A stretch of DNA of 64,000 nucleotides. Source: Salegentibacter sp. Hel_I_6. Lineage in GTDB: Bacteria; Bacteroidota; Bacteroidia; Flavobacteriales; Flavobacteriaceae. Shown here piece after piece: positions 43,691 to 52,400 of this stretch. The stretch spans positions 3,720,001 through 3,784,000 of the forward strand of contig NZ_JQNQ01000001.1 in NCBI RefSeq assembly GCF_000745315.1, given 5' to 3'. Both the position numbers and the translations under genes were made by a program. A model generated the notes under the pieces. That model searched no databases. It saw nothing but the letters and a program-made list of their open reading frames with translations, and was not told the DNA's origin. Numbering within the stretch: the stretch's first letter is position 1; the number at the start of each line of letters is the position of its first letter.

Positions 43691-43886
43691 AAAACATAGA
43701 AACAGGAGACCATTGCCTCCTGTTTCCCAGAAGATATTAAGTTTACTCTTTAACTCTAGCTTGATATCAGTGATCTTACTCGAAGTAAAATTTGTATATC
43801 AGGTTAAAAAATACCTTTGATATCTTCTAAATTTGATTTCCAACTCTAATAAGTACATAGAAACCAAATTATATTTATGTATTGAT
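43691..43886 (-). ncRNA. Putative small RNA of about 190 bases under the Fnr-type promoter
   Basis: The promoter at 43891-43933 predicts a transcript start near 43886. A strong hairpin with a perfect 10-base stem (GAAACAGGAG / CTCCTGTTTC, 43699-43726) follows about 160 bases downstream and continues into TATGTTTT, which would end transcription near 43691. Between them I find only a 19-codon frame (start near 43848) without recognisable features, so a non-coding RNA is the best reading. The hsp20 promoter lies beyond the terminator, which argues against a long hsp20 leader. The evidence is architectural only. Confidence 0.55.
43699..43726 (-). terminator. Hairpin terminator of the putative small RNA
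   Basis: Perfect 10-base inverted repeat GAAACAGGAG / CTCCTGTTTC with an 8-base loop. On the minus strand it is followed by TATGTTTT, a modest T-rich tail. No annotated gene ends here on either strand (the Crp/Fnr gene ends 237 bases away). Confidence 0.6.
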
Positions 43887-43890
43887 ATTT

Positions 43891-43933
43891 TAAATGTATG
43901 CTAAAGATGGTTTTATAAAAATGACAAATGTCA
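43891..43933 (-). promoter_or_regulatory. Orphan Fnr-type class II promoter
   Basis: On the minus strand the operator TGACATTTGTCA (43933-43922), a perfect palindrome, is followed by 23 bases and the -7 element TACATTTA (43898-43891). No protein gene starts within the next 280 bases. This is the basis for the small-RNA call. Confidence 0.68.
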
Positions 43934-43962
43934 GGAAATCAGTATTTAACAAATTTTTAGCA

Positions 43963-44958
43963 TTAGGTTATTTCCTGTAATCTATCTGGTTTTAGAATAT
44001 TTATCTTCTTTCCTTTAATAGCAATAATTCCTTCTTTCTTAAGGCTGGAAAGGCTACGTATAAAACTCTCAGGAGAAATACCTGCTATACTTGCCAAATC
44101 TGTGCGGGAAATTTTTAGGCCCTGCATATCTGGATTTTGTAGTTCTTCTGCAAATTGAAGTATGGTATTGGAAGTCTTTTTTAATACCGAGGCATAAGCC
44201 ATTTCTAGAAGCTGTGATTTTAGCGTTAAAACAGTATCAGATAAATTTTGAGCAATATCCAGGCTTAAATTCTGATTTTCCTGTAGAATTTCTCTAAATT
44301 CTTTATGTAGAATTCTATATAATTTACTGGGCTCTAAAGTTGCCGCCATTTCGGGATAAGTTGGGTTTTTATTGAAGCCATATAAACCCAGCAATTCATT
44401 TTTTCTATAAATTCCAGTAATTAATTCTTTACCCAGCTGGTCCATTCGGGAAGTTTTAACCATCCCTTTTTTAATAAGATATATAAAGCTGCAATGCCTG
44501 TTTTCTTTAAAAATTATTTTATGATTATCTAAACTTACTTGTTCACCATTTTCTTCAATGAATAATTTTAAAGCATCAATATTAGAAATATTACTCCTGG
44601 AGGTTGAAGAATTTCCTCGTTTGTTCAATAATAATTCTATTGTTTCAAAAAGTTGTTTTTCTGAAAATGGACCGACCAAATGTTTATGATGGACATGGAT
44701 GGGTTTCCAGCTCTTAACTTCAGATTGTCTAATTATAGAGAGTAGAGGGATGGAACAAAAAGCGAAATTAACTTTCAGAAAGTTAATAAGCATTTTTGTA
44801 TCGCGCTCCCAAATTAATAAACCAGGTTTCTTTTCAATTGCTAAAGTTTTTAAATTATTTAAACAATTAATTTGAAGTAAATCAAAATGGTCCAGGGCCA
44901 GATTAGCTGGATTTAGATAATTGGTGGTTCCCCCTGAAATATAAAGAATACGCTTCAT
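43963..44958 (-). CDS. Crp/Fnr-family regulator with receiver-like N-terminal domain
   Basis: This 331-residue protein has a cNMP-binding-like beta-barrel (residues about 135-240, NRHCSFIYLIKKGMVKTSRM) and a C-terminal Crp helix-turn-helix (ISRTDLASIAGISPESFIRSLSSLKKEG). The first 115 residues resemble a receiver fold in size and end (HLVGPFSEKQLFETIELLL) but lack the acidic pocket, so phosphorylation is unlikely. The recognition helix ESFIR keeps the Glu and Arg that read TGA half-sites in FNR but has Ile at the FNR Ser position. No N-terminal cysteine cluster of FNR is present. It is central to six Fnr-type promoters and is the probable activator. Confidence 0.88.
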   Translation of the reverse strand: MKRILYISGGTTNYLNPANLALDHFDLLQINCLNNLKTLAIEKKPGLLIWERDTKMLINFLKVNFAFCSIPLLSIIRQSEVKSWKPIHVHHKHLVGPFSEKQLFETIELLLNKRGNSSTSRSNISNIDALKLFIEENGEQVSLDNHKIIFKENRHCSFIYLIKKGMVKTSRMDQLGKELITGIYRKNELLGLYGFNKNPTYPEMAATLEPSKLYRILHKEFREILQENQNLSLDIAQNLSDTVLTLKSQLLEMAYASVLKKTSNTILQFAEELQNPDMQGLKISRTDLASIAGISPESFIRSLSSLKKEGIIAIKGKKINILKPDRLQEIT

Positions 44959-45166
44959 TCCTGGAATTCTTAAAATTAGTTACAAGAGCTTAAGGGGTGC
45001 TTGTATTTCCAATGGGGGGAGTAGGGACGAAATACATTAAACAAAGCATAAATATACAAAGTAATTTTTTAAATCTCACCTACGAATAAAAAAGTCTTAT
45101 CTATTTAAAATTCTAATACATAGGATTGTTAATGAATTTAAACTGCGTAAAATATTCTATAAAAAC

Positions 45167-45209
45167 TGATTTTTATCATTTTTAACTAGTAAGCCTGGAC
45201 TTATCTTTA
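45167..45209 (+). promoter_or_regulatory. Fnr-type class II promoter of the TerB-like gene
   Basis: The operator TGATTTTTATCA (45167-45178) is followed by 23 bases and the -7 element TATCTTTA (45202-45209). The predicted transcript start is about 45214, which leaves 7 bases to the first ATG and 13 to the second (45227). Confidence 0.75.
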
Positions 45210-45220
45210 AGCAGTATTTT

Positions 45221-45637
45221 ATGGTTATGGAATTATCTAAAAAAATGATGCTTAACGAAGAGTTCTATCAACATATAGGAATGGTTTTCTACGCTATTGC
45301 TGCATCGGATAAAGTGGTGCGAGCCGAAGAAATTAAAACCTTAAAAGACCTAGTAAAAGAGAAATGGGTTCCTATAGACAATACTGCCGATGAATACGGG
45401 ACTGACGAAGCCTTTAAAATTGAAATGATATTCGATTGGCTGGAGGAGAATTCTCCAGAAGCCGATTGGGCATTTAATGAGTTTAAAGATTATAAAAAGC
45501 ATCATCCGCAATTATTTACATTAGAAATAAATCAATTGATTTGGCAAACTGCCGATGCTATCGCGGCGTCCTTTGCAGGAAAAAATAAATCAGAACTTAT
45601 TATGCTTTCAAAACTTAAAACAGTACTCAAAGCTTAA
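45221..45637 (+). CDS. TerB-like small protein
   Basis: This 138-residue, mostly helical, cytoplasmic protein resembles the TerB fold: FYAIAASDKVVRAEEIKTLKDLV has the acidic helix pattern seen in TerB-like domains that bind metal. The middle part (TDEAFKIEMIFDWLEEN) is also acidic. The second ATG (45227, MELSKK) may be the real start, because the predicted transcript begins near 45214. It is followed at 60 bases by a zinc-ribbon protein gene. Its role is unknown; control by the shared promoter suggests a stress function. Confidence 0.68.
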   Translation: MVMELSKKMMLNEEFYQHIGMVFYAIAASDKVVRAEEIKTLKDLVKEKWVPIDNTADEYGTDEAFKIEMIFDWLEENSPEADWAFNEFKDYKKHHPQLFTLEINQLIWQTADAIAASFAGKNKSELIMLSKLKTVLKA

Positions 45638-45697
45638 TGCTTATAAACTTATATGTGGAAAGATTAATTTAATAGTTTTTCTGAAAAATTCAAGCTT

Positions 45698-45961
45698 ATG
45701 GAAACACTAATTTGCCAAAGTTGTGGTTGGCCATATACCAAAACCACTTCAGGCACAAATAGAGATAGGTCGCTCAATATAGATTACTGCCGGGATTGCT
45801 ACCAGGATGGAGCTTTCACCGATAGATCTCTTAATTTACATCAGTTAGAAGTGAAATTATTGGAAATGGCAGAAATCCATGATGATATTAGCCTGGAAGA
45901 GGCTCAACAGCTGATAAAGAAACTGCCGGAATTAAAAAGATGGCGTATGGATAATATTTAA
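45698..45961 (+). CDS. Small zinc-ribbon protein
   Basis: This 87-residue protein has a treble-like zinc ribbon at the N-terminus: CQSCGWPYT followed by YCRDCYQDGAF, giving two CxxC pairs. The rest is a short acidic helical tail. It matches the style of the putative zinc-ribbon family (Zn_ribbon_2) found as stand-alone proteins. It follows the TerB-like gene on the same strand and may be co-transcribed. Function is unknown. Confidence 0.75.
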   Translation: METLICQSCGWPYTKTTSGTNRDRSLNIDYCRDCYQDGAFTDRSLNLHQLEVKLLEMAEIHDDISLEEAQQLIKKLPELKRWRMDNI

Positions 45962-45962
45962 T

Positions 45963-46466
45963 TTATTGTGCCTTAAAACCCATCTTATTCTTTAAAACCG
46001 GGACTTCCCATTTAATCATTTCCTTTAGGAACTCATCTATCTTTTCTACTATTAATTTTTCTGTAATATAATCGGGAGGGAAAGTACCTAATTCTACAAT
46101 TTCATCCTCCGGAAGCATCCAGTTCTGTAAGGAGGGAAAGGTGACAAAAATTTCTATATCTCCATTATGCAGCTGGGAAAAAACCAGCGCGCCACCTTGT
46201 AAAAATTTATAGGTTGGAATTTTGTTGGTGAATTCAATAAGATCTATAGGAAAGGATTCAAAAGTTATGTTAACCGCCTCGTGGGTATGAATCCATTTTA
46301 ACTCCTGTACTTTCTATCCCACGGGATAAGTGGCTTCGGCTTTCTTAAGCGTAGAAATAATCAGTTCCTTGGTATTACTTTCCCACGTAATACGTTTATT
46401 TACCACGATTTTTATAGAAAGTTTATACTCATTAATACGCTCTCCGAGATGTTCCAATTTCATCAT
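45963..46466 (-). pseudogene. Small gene broken by an in-frame amber codon
   Basis: On the minus strand an ATG at 46466 opens a frame of 50 codons, stopped by TAG at 46316-46314. The same frame continues without any further stop for 116 codons to TAA at 45965-45963. Both parts look like one coding sequence (KLEHLGERINEYKLSIKIVV before, KVQELKWIHTHEAVNITFE after). One base change (TGG to TAG, giving Trp) would restore a 167-residue protein. It starts 14 bases after the MlaD-like gene stop and would be the last gene of that operon. I do not recognise the family. Amber readthrough or a sequencing error are alternatives. Confidence 0.75.
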
Positions 46467-46480
46467 TAGCATTTTATTAA

Positions 46481-47467
46481 TTAGTCTTCTTTCGCTAAGC
46501 GTGCCTTTTCTCGAGCCTGTTTTCTAAAATAACCACGGAATAAAATATTGTTTTTTAATGCTTCCATATTTTCATTGAAACGAAAGCTCGCTTCTTCTAT
46601 ATTTTGCATGCTTTGGTCTATATTTTTTACAAAACCAGTGTCTTTAAGTATAAAATTCAACGCTCCTTTTTCTGAATTAAGATTGGTGGAAAATTCCCCT
46701 AAATCTGTACTTATCATTTTTATTTTAGACGAGCTAACCTGCAAATCTTCAATGATAGTACTAAAGTTCTTTTGCGCCGTAGAATCACTAAGTAATAAGC
46801 CTGCTACAGAATTTTCATAATCTATAGCATGTAAAATATCATTTAATTTTGCGATACTTGCTTTTGCCGAATTTGTGGTTTTATTCAAATTTTCAGCACT
46901 TTGCTGAATATTATTTGCGAGATCTTCATCTTTAAGTAAATCACCTAAGACGCCTTCTCCCGCATTTATACTATTGGTTATTTTTAAAAGATCCGCAGTT
47001 AAAAGCGCTGCATTTTCGTTGGTTTGGTTTAACGTATTTAGCATATCTGCCGTAGCTACCTGGCTAAGGGATTCAAGAGTGTCACCTTCACGAATGATTC
47101 TGGAGCCTACTTTATTATTTGGAAGAATATTTAATACCATACTGCCCACCAATCCGTCAGAGTTTATGGTGGCAACAGAGCTGTATTTAATTAAATTCGC
47201 CGCTTCCCGGTTTATAAGAAGATCTACAGAAATCGCAGTATCGTTTAAAAATATAATCTCTTTTACAGTGCCCACATTTACACCTGAATAACGCACGTTA
47301 TTACCAGATTGTAACCCATTTACATTCTTAAACACAGAACTTATCATAATTGAATCGCCAAACAGGTTTTGCTTATTACCAATAAAGAAAACTCCAAGGG
47401 TAAATATGATTATCCCGGATATAATGAGTATTCCTAATCTTAGATTTTGTCCAGAATTTGATTTCAT
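46481..47467 (-). CDS. mlaD: MlaD/MCE-domain lipid transport protein
   Basis: This 328-residue protein has one N-terminal membrane helix (LGILIISGIIIFTLGVFFIG) and an MCE domain (residues about 38-115, SSVFKNVNGLQSGNNVRYSGVNVG). A long helical C-terminal region follows, which in this family may form a tube across the periplasm. It takes phospholipid to or from the MlaE-MlaF transporter encoded upstream on the same strand. The gap to mlaF is 117 bases. The C-terminus is charged and basic (FRKQAREKARLAKED). Confidence 0.9.
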   Translation of the reverse strand: MKSNSGQNLRLGILIISGIIIFTLGVFFIGNKQNLFGDSIMISSVFKNVNGLQSGNNVRYSGVNVGTVKEIIFLNDTAISVDLLINREAANLIKYSSVATINSDGLVGSMVLNILPNNKVGSRIIREGDTLESLSQVATADMLNTLNQTNENAALLTADLLKITNSINAGEGVLGDLLKDEDLANNIQQSAENLNKTTNSAKASIAKLNDILHAIDYENSVAGLLLSDSTAQKNFSTIIEDLQVSSSKIKMISTDLGEFSTNLNSEKGALNFILKDTGFVKNIDQSMQNIEEASFRFNENMEALKNNILFRGYFRKQAREKARLAKED

Positions 47468-47584
47468 ATTTAGATCTTTTACTTGATTGTCGAGATATAA
47501 TTTTACGAGGTATTTTACTATGATTTTAATTCTGTATTTCCCAGGTATTTACGTTGGTTTCCCGCTACAATTATTCATATTGAA

Positions 47585-48316
47585 TCATTTAAAAAATGCT
47601 TTAATCTTAGGATCGTTTGATGCTGCTAACTCGCTAAAACTTCCTTCTGCATAATCTTTTCCATCCAGCAATAAGATCATTCGGTTAGAAATTACCCTGG
47701 CACAATCTACATCGTGAGTAATGATAAGTGATGAGGTTGCATATTTTTGCTGAATATTCATCATTAATAAAATAATTTCTTTCGCGGTAATAGGATCCAG
47801 GCCGGTGGTTGGCTCATCATAGACTATAATTTTTGGTTTTAAAATAAGCGCCCTTGCCAGGGCAATTCTACGCTGCATTCCTCCAGAAAGCTCAGCCGGC
47901 ATTAAATCTATAGTTTGTGGTAAGCCAACATTTTCAAGGGCTTCTCTTACCAATTCTTCGGTTTTCTTTTCAGAGTCTTTTCGATGTCTTCTTAACGGGA
48001 ATTCCAGATTTTCCCTTACCGTCATAGAATCATATAAAGCACTTCCCTGGAATAAAAAACCTATATCGGTTCGCAATTCGTCCATTTCATTTTGCTTCAG
48101 TTTTGAAATATCTTTTCCTAAAACTTTTATATTTCCCTTATCAAAATCCATTAAGCCCACCAGGCATTTAATCATAACCGATTTTCCTGAACCAGATTTC
48201 CCCATTAAAACCAGGTTTTCACCTTCGAAAAGTTTTAAATTGAAATTCTTTAGTACTTCAACATCTCCAAAACTTTTATATAAATTCTCTATAGCTATTA
48301 CCGCCTGTTTTTCCAT
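47585..48316 (-). CDS. mlaF: Mla-type ABC transporter ATP-binding protein
   Basis: This 243-residue ATPase has Walker A (LMGKSGSGKSVMIK), the Q-loop region (GFLFQGSALYDSMTV), the ABC signature (ELSGGMQRRIALARA) and Walker B (PKIIVYDEPTTGLDP). The sequence closely follows MlaF, with the SALYDSMTVRENLEFPL segment typical of lipid-transport ATPases. It starts 1 base before the mlaE stop, so it is tightly coupled to the permease. It drives phospholipid transport that maintains outer-membrane asymmetry. Confidence 0.94.
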   Translation of the reverse strand: MEKQAVIAIENLYKSFGDVEVLKNFNLKLFEGENLVLMGKSGSGKSVMIKCLVGLMDFDKGNIKVLGKDISKLKQNEMDELRTDIGFLFQGSALYDSMTVRENLEFPLRRHRKDSEKKTEELVREALENVGLPQTIDLMPAELSGGMQRRIALARALILKPKIIVYDEPTTGLDPITAKEIILLMMNIQQKYATSSLIITHDVDCARVISNRMILLLDGKDYAEGSFSELAASNDPKIKAFFK

Positions 48317-48317
48317 T

Positions 48318-49097
48318 TTAATTATAAAAAATATCAGTTATGAAAACCGCTATAAAATCTAATATAAAGAGTAGCATAGAGGTGAAAACCACCGCTGAAT
48401 TTGAAGCTTTTCCAACGCCGGCAGTTCCTTTTTTACTGTTGTAACCTTTAAAGCAGCCTACCAGGCCAATGGCAAATCCGAAGAAAAAAGTCTTGACCGT
48501 TGCTGGAATTAAATCAGTAAATTCCAATGCTTCAAAAACCTGATTAAAGTAAAGAGTAAAAGAAACATCACCTTTAGTATTTTCTATAATTGCAGAACCT
48601 AATAAAGCAACAAAATCTCCTATAATTACCAGCAGTGGTAGCATACAGGTTGCCGCGAGTATTCTAGTAACTACAAGAAATTTAAAGGGATTGGTTCCAG
48701 AAACTTCCATCGCATCTATTTGTTCTGTAACGCGCATAGATCCTAATTCGGCACCAATACTGGAACCAATTCTTCCGGCGCAAATAAGTGCGATAATTAC
48801 CGGGCCAATTTCCCTAACAATAGAAATACTTATCATAGAAGGCATCCAGGAAACCGCACCAAATTCCATTAAAGTTGGCCGGGATTGTAGGGTAAAAACC
48901 AGTCCCAAAATAAATCCTGTTACAGCTACTAAAAGCAAAGATTTATTGCCCATTTGGTAGCATTGTTTCAAGAATTCTCTAAACTCGAACGGCCTGCTAA
49001 AAAGTTCCCGAAAATACCTTCCGGTGAAATTTCCCATTTCCCCAATTTCAATAAAAAAGGAGTTTAAATTTGAATGGTATGATGATAGAAATTTCAT
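48318..49097 (-). CDS. mlaE: Mla-type ABC transporter permease
   Basis: This 259-residue permease has about five membrane helices and the MlaE signatures VREIGPVIIALICAGRIG and ELGSMRVTEQIDAMEVSG. It forms the inner-membrane complex with the ATPase encoded next and the MlaD-like protein. It is the first gene of the operon. The promoter at 49113-49155 has the shared Fnr-type layout and predicts a transcript start 11 bases before this ATG. Homologues in other bacteria are usually constitutive, so control by a Crp/Fnr factor would be unusual. Confidence 0.93.
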   Translation of the reverse strand: MKFLSSYHSNLNSFFIEIGEMGNFTGRYFRELFSRPFEFREFLKQCYQMGNKSLLLVAVTGFILGLVFTLQSRPTLMEFGAVSWMPSMISISIVREIGPVIIALICAGRIGSSIGAELGSMRVTEQIDAMEVSGTNPFKFLVVTRILAATCMLPLLVIIGDFVALLGSAIIENTKGDVSFTLYFNQVFEALEFTDLIPATVKTFFFGFAIGLVGCFKGYNSKKGTAGVGKASNSAVVFTSMLLFILDFIAVFITDIFYN

Positions 49098-49112
49098 ATA
49101 GCTTCATTACAG

Positions 49113-49155
49113 TAAATTTAGCTTTAGAGGTCTTCAATAGAAATGATATATATCA
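49113..49155 (-). promoter_or_regulatory. Fnr-type class II promoter of the mla operon
   Basis: On the minus strand the operator TGATATATATCA (49155-49144), a perfect palindrome, is followed by 23 bases and the -7 element TAAATTTA (49120-49113). The predicted transcript start is about 49108. Confidence 0.75.
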
Positions 49156-49431
49156 GTTTATCATAACTATTTGTATAAAAATGAGTTTTGTAATGAAATA
49201 ATATTATTAATACTTAAAATATTATGATTTTTTATATTTTTAAGATTTAAAATGTGTTAAATTTTAAGCTTATAAAATTATCTTTAAGAATTGTAAAAGC
49301 AGGTAAATCTCTGTATTTCTGATATTTTGTTAATTTAAATGGCAAATGAGTTCATATTTTTATGATTAATCTTATATTTTTGAACTTTACCATTTTTAAT
49401 CTTTATTTAAGACTGACTTAATCATTTCTAA
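49156..49431. other. AT-rich gap before the CheB-CheR fusion
   Basis: No gene was seen. A TATTTTTG element (49375-49382) fits the flavobacterial -7 consensus TAnnTTTG and could start the transcript of the sensory operon about 43 bases before the ATG at 49432. I see no matching TTG at the right distance upstream, so the promoter is tentative. Confidence 0.35.
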
Positions 49432-52400
49432 ATGACAAAAGTAAATAACTACCTTTCTACCTCGGAGCTGGAGAATAAGCTTAAAACTGATGAACCGCGT
49501 GTTATAGCTGTTGGCGCAAGTGCCGGTGGTTTGGAAGCATTAAAGTCTTTTTTTGAAGGCATACCCGAAACCGATAAGAATGCGTATGTAGTTATACAAC
49601 ATCTCTCTCCAGACTATAAAAGTATGATGGGAGAACTTCTTAAGAAAAATACCAATCTGCCCATTCTCGAGATCAAAGACGGTATGAAGATGAAGCAAGG
49701 CCACATCTATCTAATTCCGCCGGTAAATAACCTCACTTTTTCAGATAATAAACTACACCTTGTTGAAAAGCCAAAAAATCAGAGTTTAAACTTGCCTATA
49801 GATATGTTTTTTGAAGCACTCTCAAAGGAAAGAAAAGAGAAGGCTATAGGGGTTATCTTAAGTGGAACCGGCAGTGATGGTACAAGGGGCGTAAGAGCAA
49901 TAAAAGAACGGGATGGAATGATTATGGTGCAGGATCCTGAAGAAGCTAAGTTTGACGGGATGCCACAAAGCGCTATAAATACAGGCCTGGTTGATTATGT
50001 GATACCCGTTTCTAAAATGGCCAAAGAACTTATAAATTTTATAGATTCTCCTTCAGTCTTTCATTTTAAAGATGGCGATTTAAATTATAATGAAAGCGAA
50101 CTCATGAAAATTCTTCGCTTTGTAGATGAAAAAACCGGTCTTGATTTTAGAGAATATAAACATGCCACACTTGCAAGACGAATTGCAAGAAGGGTGAATG
50201 TTTGTAAATGCAATAGCCTATCTGATTATTATGAGTTTTTAATTAAAAATGAAGAGGAAATAGAAATACTTCATCGGGAATTCCTAATTGGGGTTACCAA
50301 ATTTTTTAGAGACGAGAAAGTCTGGAAAATATTAAGAGAGGAAGTAATTCCTAAAATGGTAGAAAAAAAGAAGGATGGAGAAGTTATAAAACTATGGGAC
50401 GTTGCTTGTAGCAGTGGGGAAGAAGCTTATTCTTTCGCGATGTGTATTAATGAAGAAATTGAAAAGCAACGAAAAAGTGTAGATTTAAAGATTTTTGCCA
50501 CCGATATTTCTCAAAAGCACCTGAATATAGGTAGTGAGGCATTTTATCCGGAAAGTATTGTAGCCGATATCGATTCAGATTTGTTGCTGAAGTATTTTAT
50601 TAGTAAACCAGATGGGTATAAGGTAGTAGACAAAGTACGCCGAATGGTGGTTTTCTCAAGGCATAACATCATTAAAAATCCACCATTTAATAATATGGAT
50701 ATGGTGGCCTGTAGAAATTTACTGATCTATTTTCAACCCGGAATTCAAAATAAGGCATTAAATTTCCTGCAATATGCCCTAAAAGTTGGAGGAATATTAG
50801 TTTTAGGAACCAGTGAAAATGTGTCTTCTCAGAAAAATAATTTTAAAGTTATAAATCGTTCAGCAAAAATTTATCAGAATGAAAATTCAGATAAGCGATT
50901 AGATTCAAATATTTCGCAAGCTACCACTTCAAATAATTTAACCTCAGGTTTGCGTCAAATTAGGCGCCCTTCTTACAAAAAAGCTACCAACCCACTAAAA
51001 ACTAAACTTACAGAGGAGCTTAATGAAACAATTCTGGAAACCTTTGGAGGCGCCAGTGTTTTTGTAGATAAAGATTTCAATATTTTGCAGGCAGTTGGTG
51101 AGTTTAGAAAATATGCCAATTTACCAATTAGCGGCTTTTCAGTAAATCTTTTAGATATGATGGGAAGCGATCTAAAATATATTATTCAAAGCACCCTAAA
51201 AAAAGCTAAAAAGAGTAATTCAAAGGTGAGGTATAAAGATGCTTCTTTTGAACATCATGAAGAGCAGCGTTCGGTAGATATTATTGTAAAACCATATCAA
51301 CAAAAAACCGAAGATGCCAACTCGAGTTTCGTGATTACTTTTATAGAGAAAGAAGTAAACTTAAAAGAGGTTGATACGCTGGAAAAACTTAGCCTTACTA
51401 ACCGCACCAAAGAATATGTAGCAGATCTTGAAGACGAACTTAAAGAGACCAAGGAGGAGCTGCAAACTTCTATGGAAGAAATTGAGACCAGTAATGAAGA
51501 GCTTCAAGCGGCAAATGAAGAATTGCTGGCTTCTAACGAGGAACTACAAAGTACTAATGAGGAATTGCAAAGTGTAAATGAAGAAATTAATACAGTGAAT
51601 GCTGAAAACCTTCAAAAGGTAGAAGATCTTGCTGCATTAAATTCTGATATGAACAACTTGCTGGAAAGCACCGAAATTGGAGTGATTTTCCTGGATGAAG
51701 ATTTGAAAATAAGAAAATTTACACCGGCAATTCAGCGACATTTTAATTTAATAGATTCAGATGAAGGGCGCCCTATAGAACACTTTACTTCAAGTATGGG
51801 TAAGAGTAATCTTATTACCCGATGTAAACGCGTTCTTAGAACTGGGAAAATTCTGGAAAAGCAGGTAATGACTAAAGATGGTTCTCATTATTTAAGGAGA
51901 ATTTCGCCTTATCAAAATTCTAAAGATGAGGTTAATGGAGTGGTAGTGACCTTTATAGATGTTGGACTATTGCAGCGCTCTAAAGAGCGTTTAATTGCAA
52001 GTGAAAAACGTTTTAAATCTTTTTACGAAGAAGATCCTGTAATTCATATAAGTGTAGATCCACAAACCCAGCTTATCGTACAATGCAATGAAATGGCTGT
52101 TAGTAAACTGGGTTATGAGTCTAAAGAGGATTTAATAGATAAACCTATACTTGATCTCTATAATGAAGATTCTCAGCTAAGAGCTTTAAAATCAAATAAA
52201 GAATTTAAAAATAGTGGCACTATAGTAAATATGGAACAGGAGATTCTTACTGCTTCGGGAGATTTGTTACCTGTAATCCTGAATGCCACTGCAGAGAAAG
52301 ATTTGGATGGTAAATTAGTGACCATAAGGTACACCTGTGTAGATATTTCTGCATTGAAAAAAGCTGAAAATAAATTAAAACAGCAGCGAGAAGATTTAGA

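Noticed and set aside
43762..43772. TTGATATCAGT near 43762 as another operator
   Set aside because: The half-sites TGA and TCA are only 2 bases apart, so it does not fit TGA-N6-TCA, and no -7 element is at the right place.
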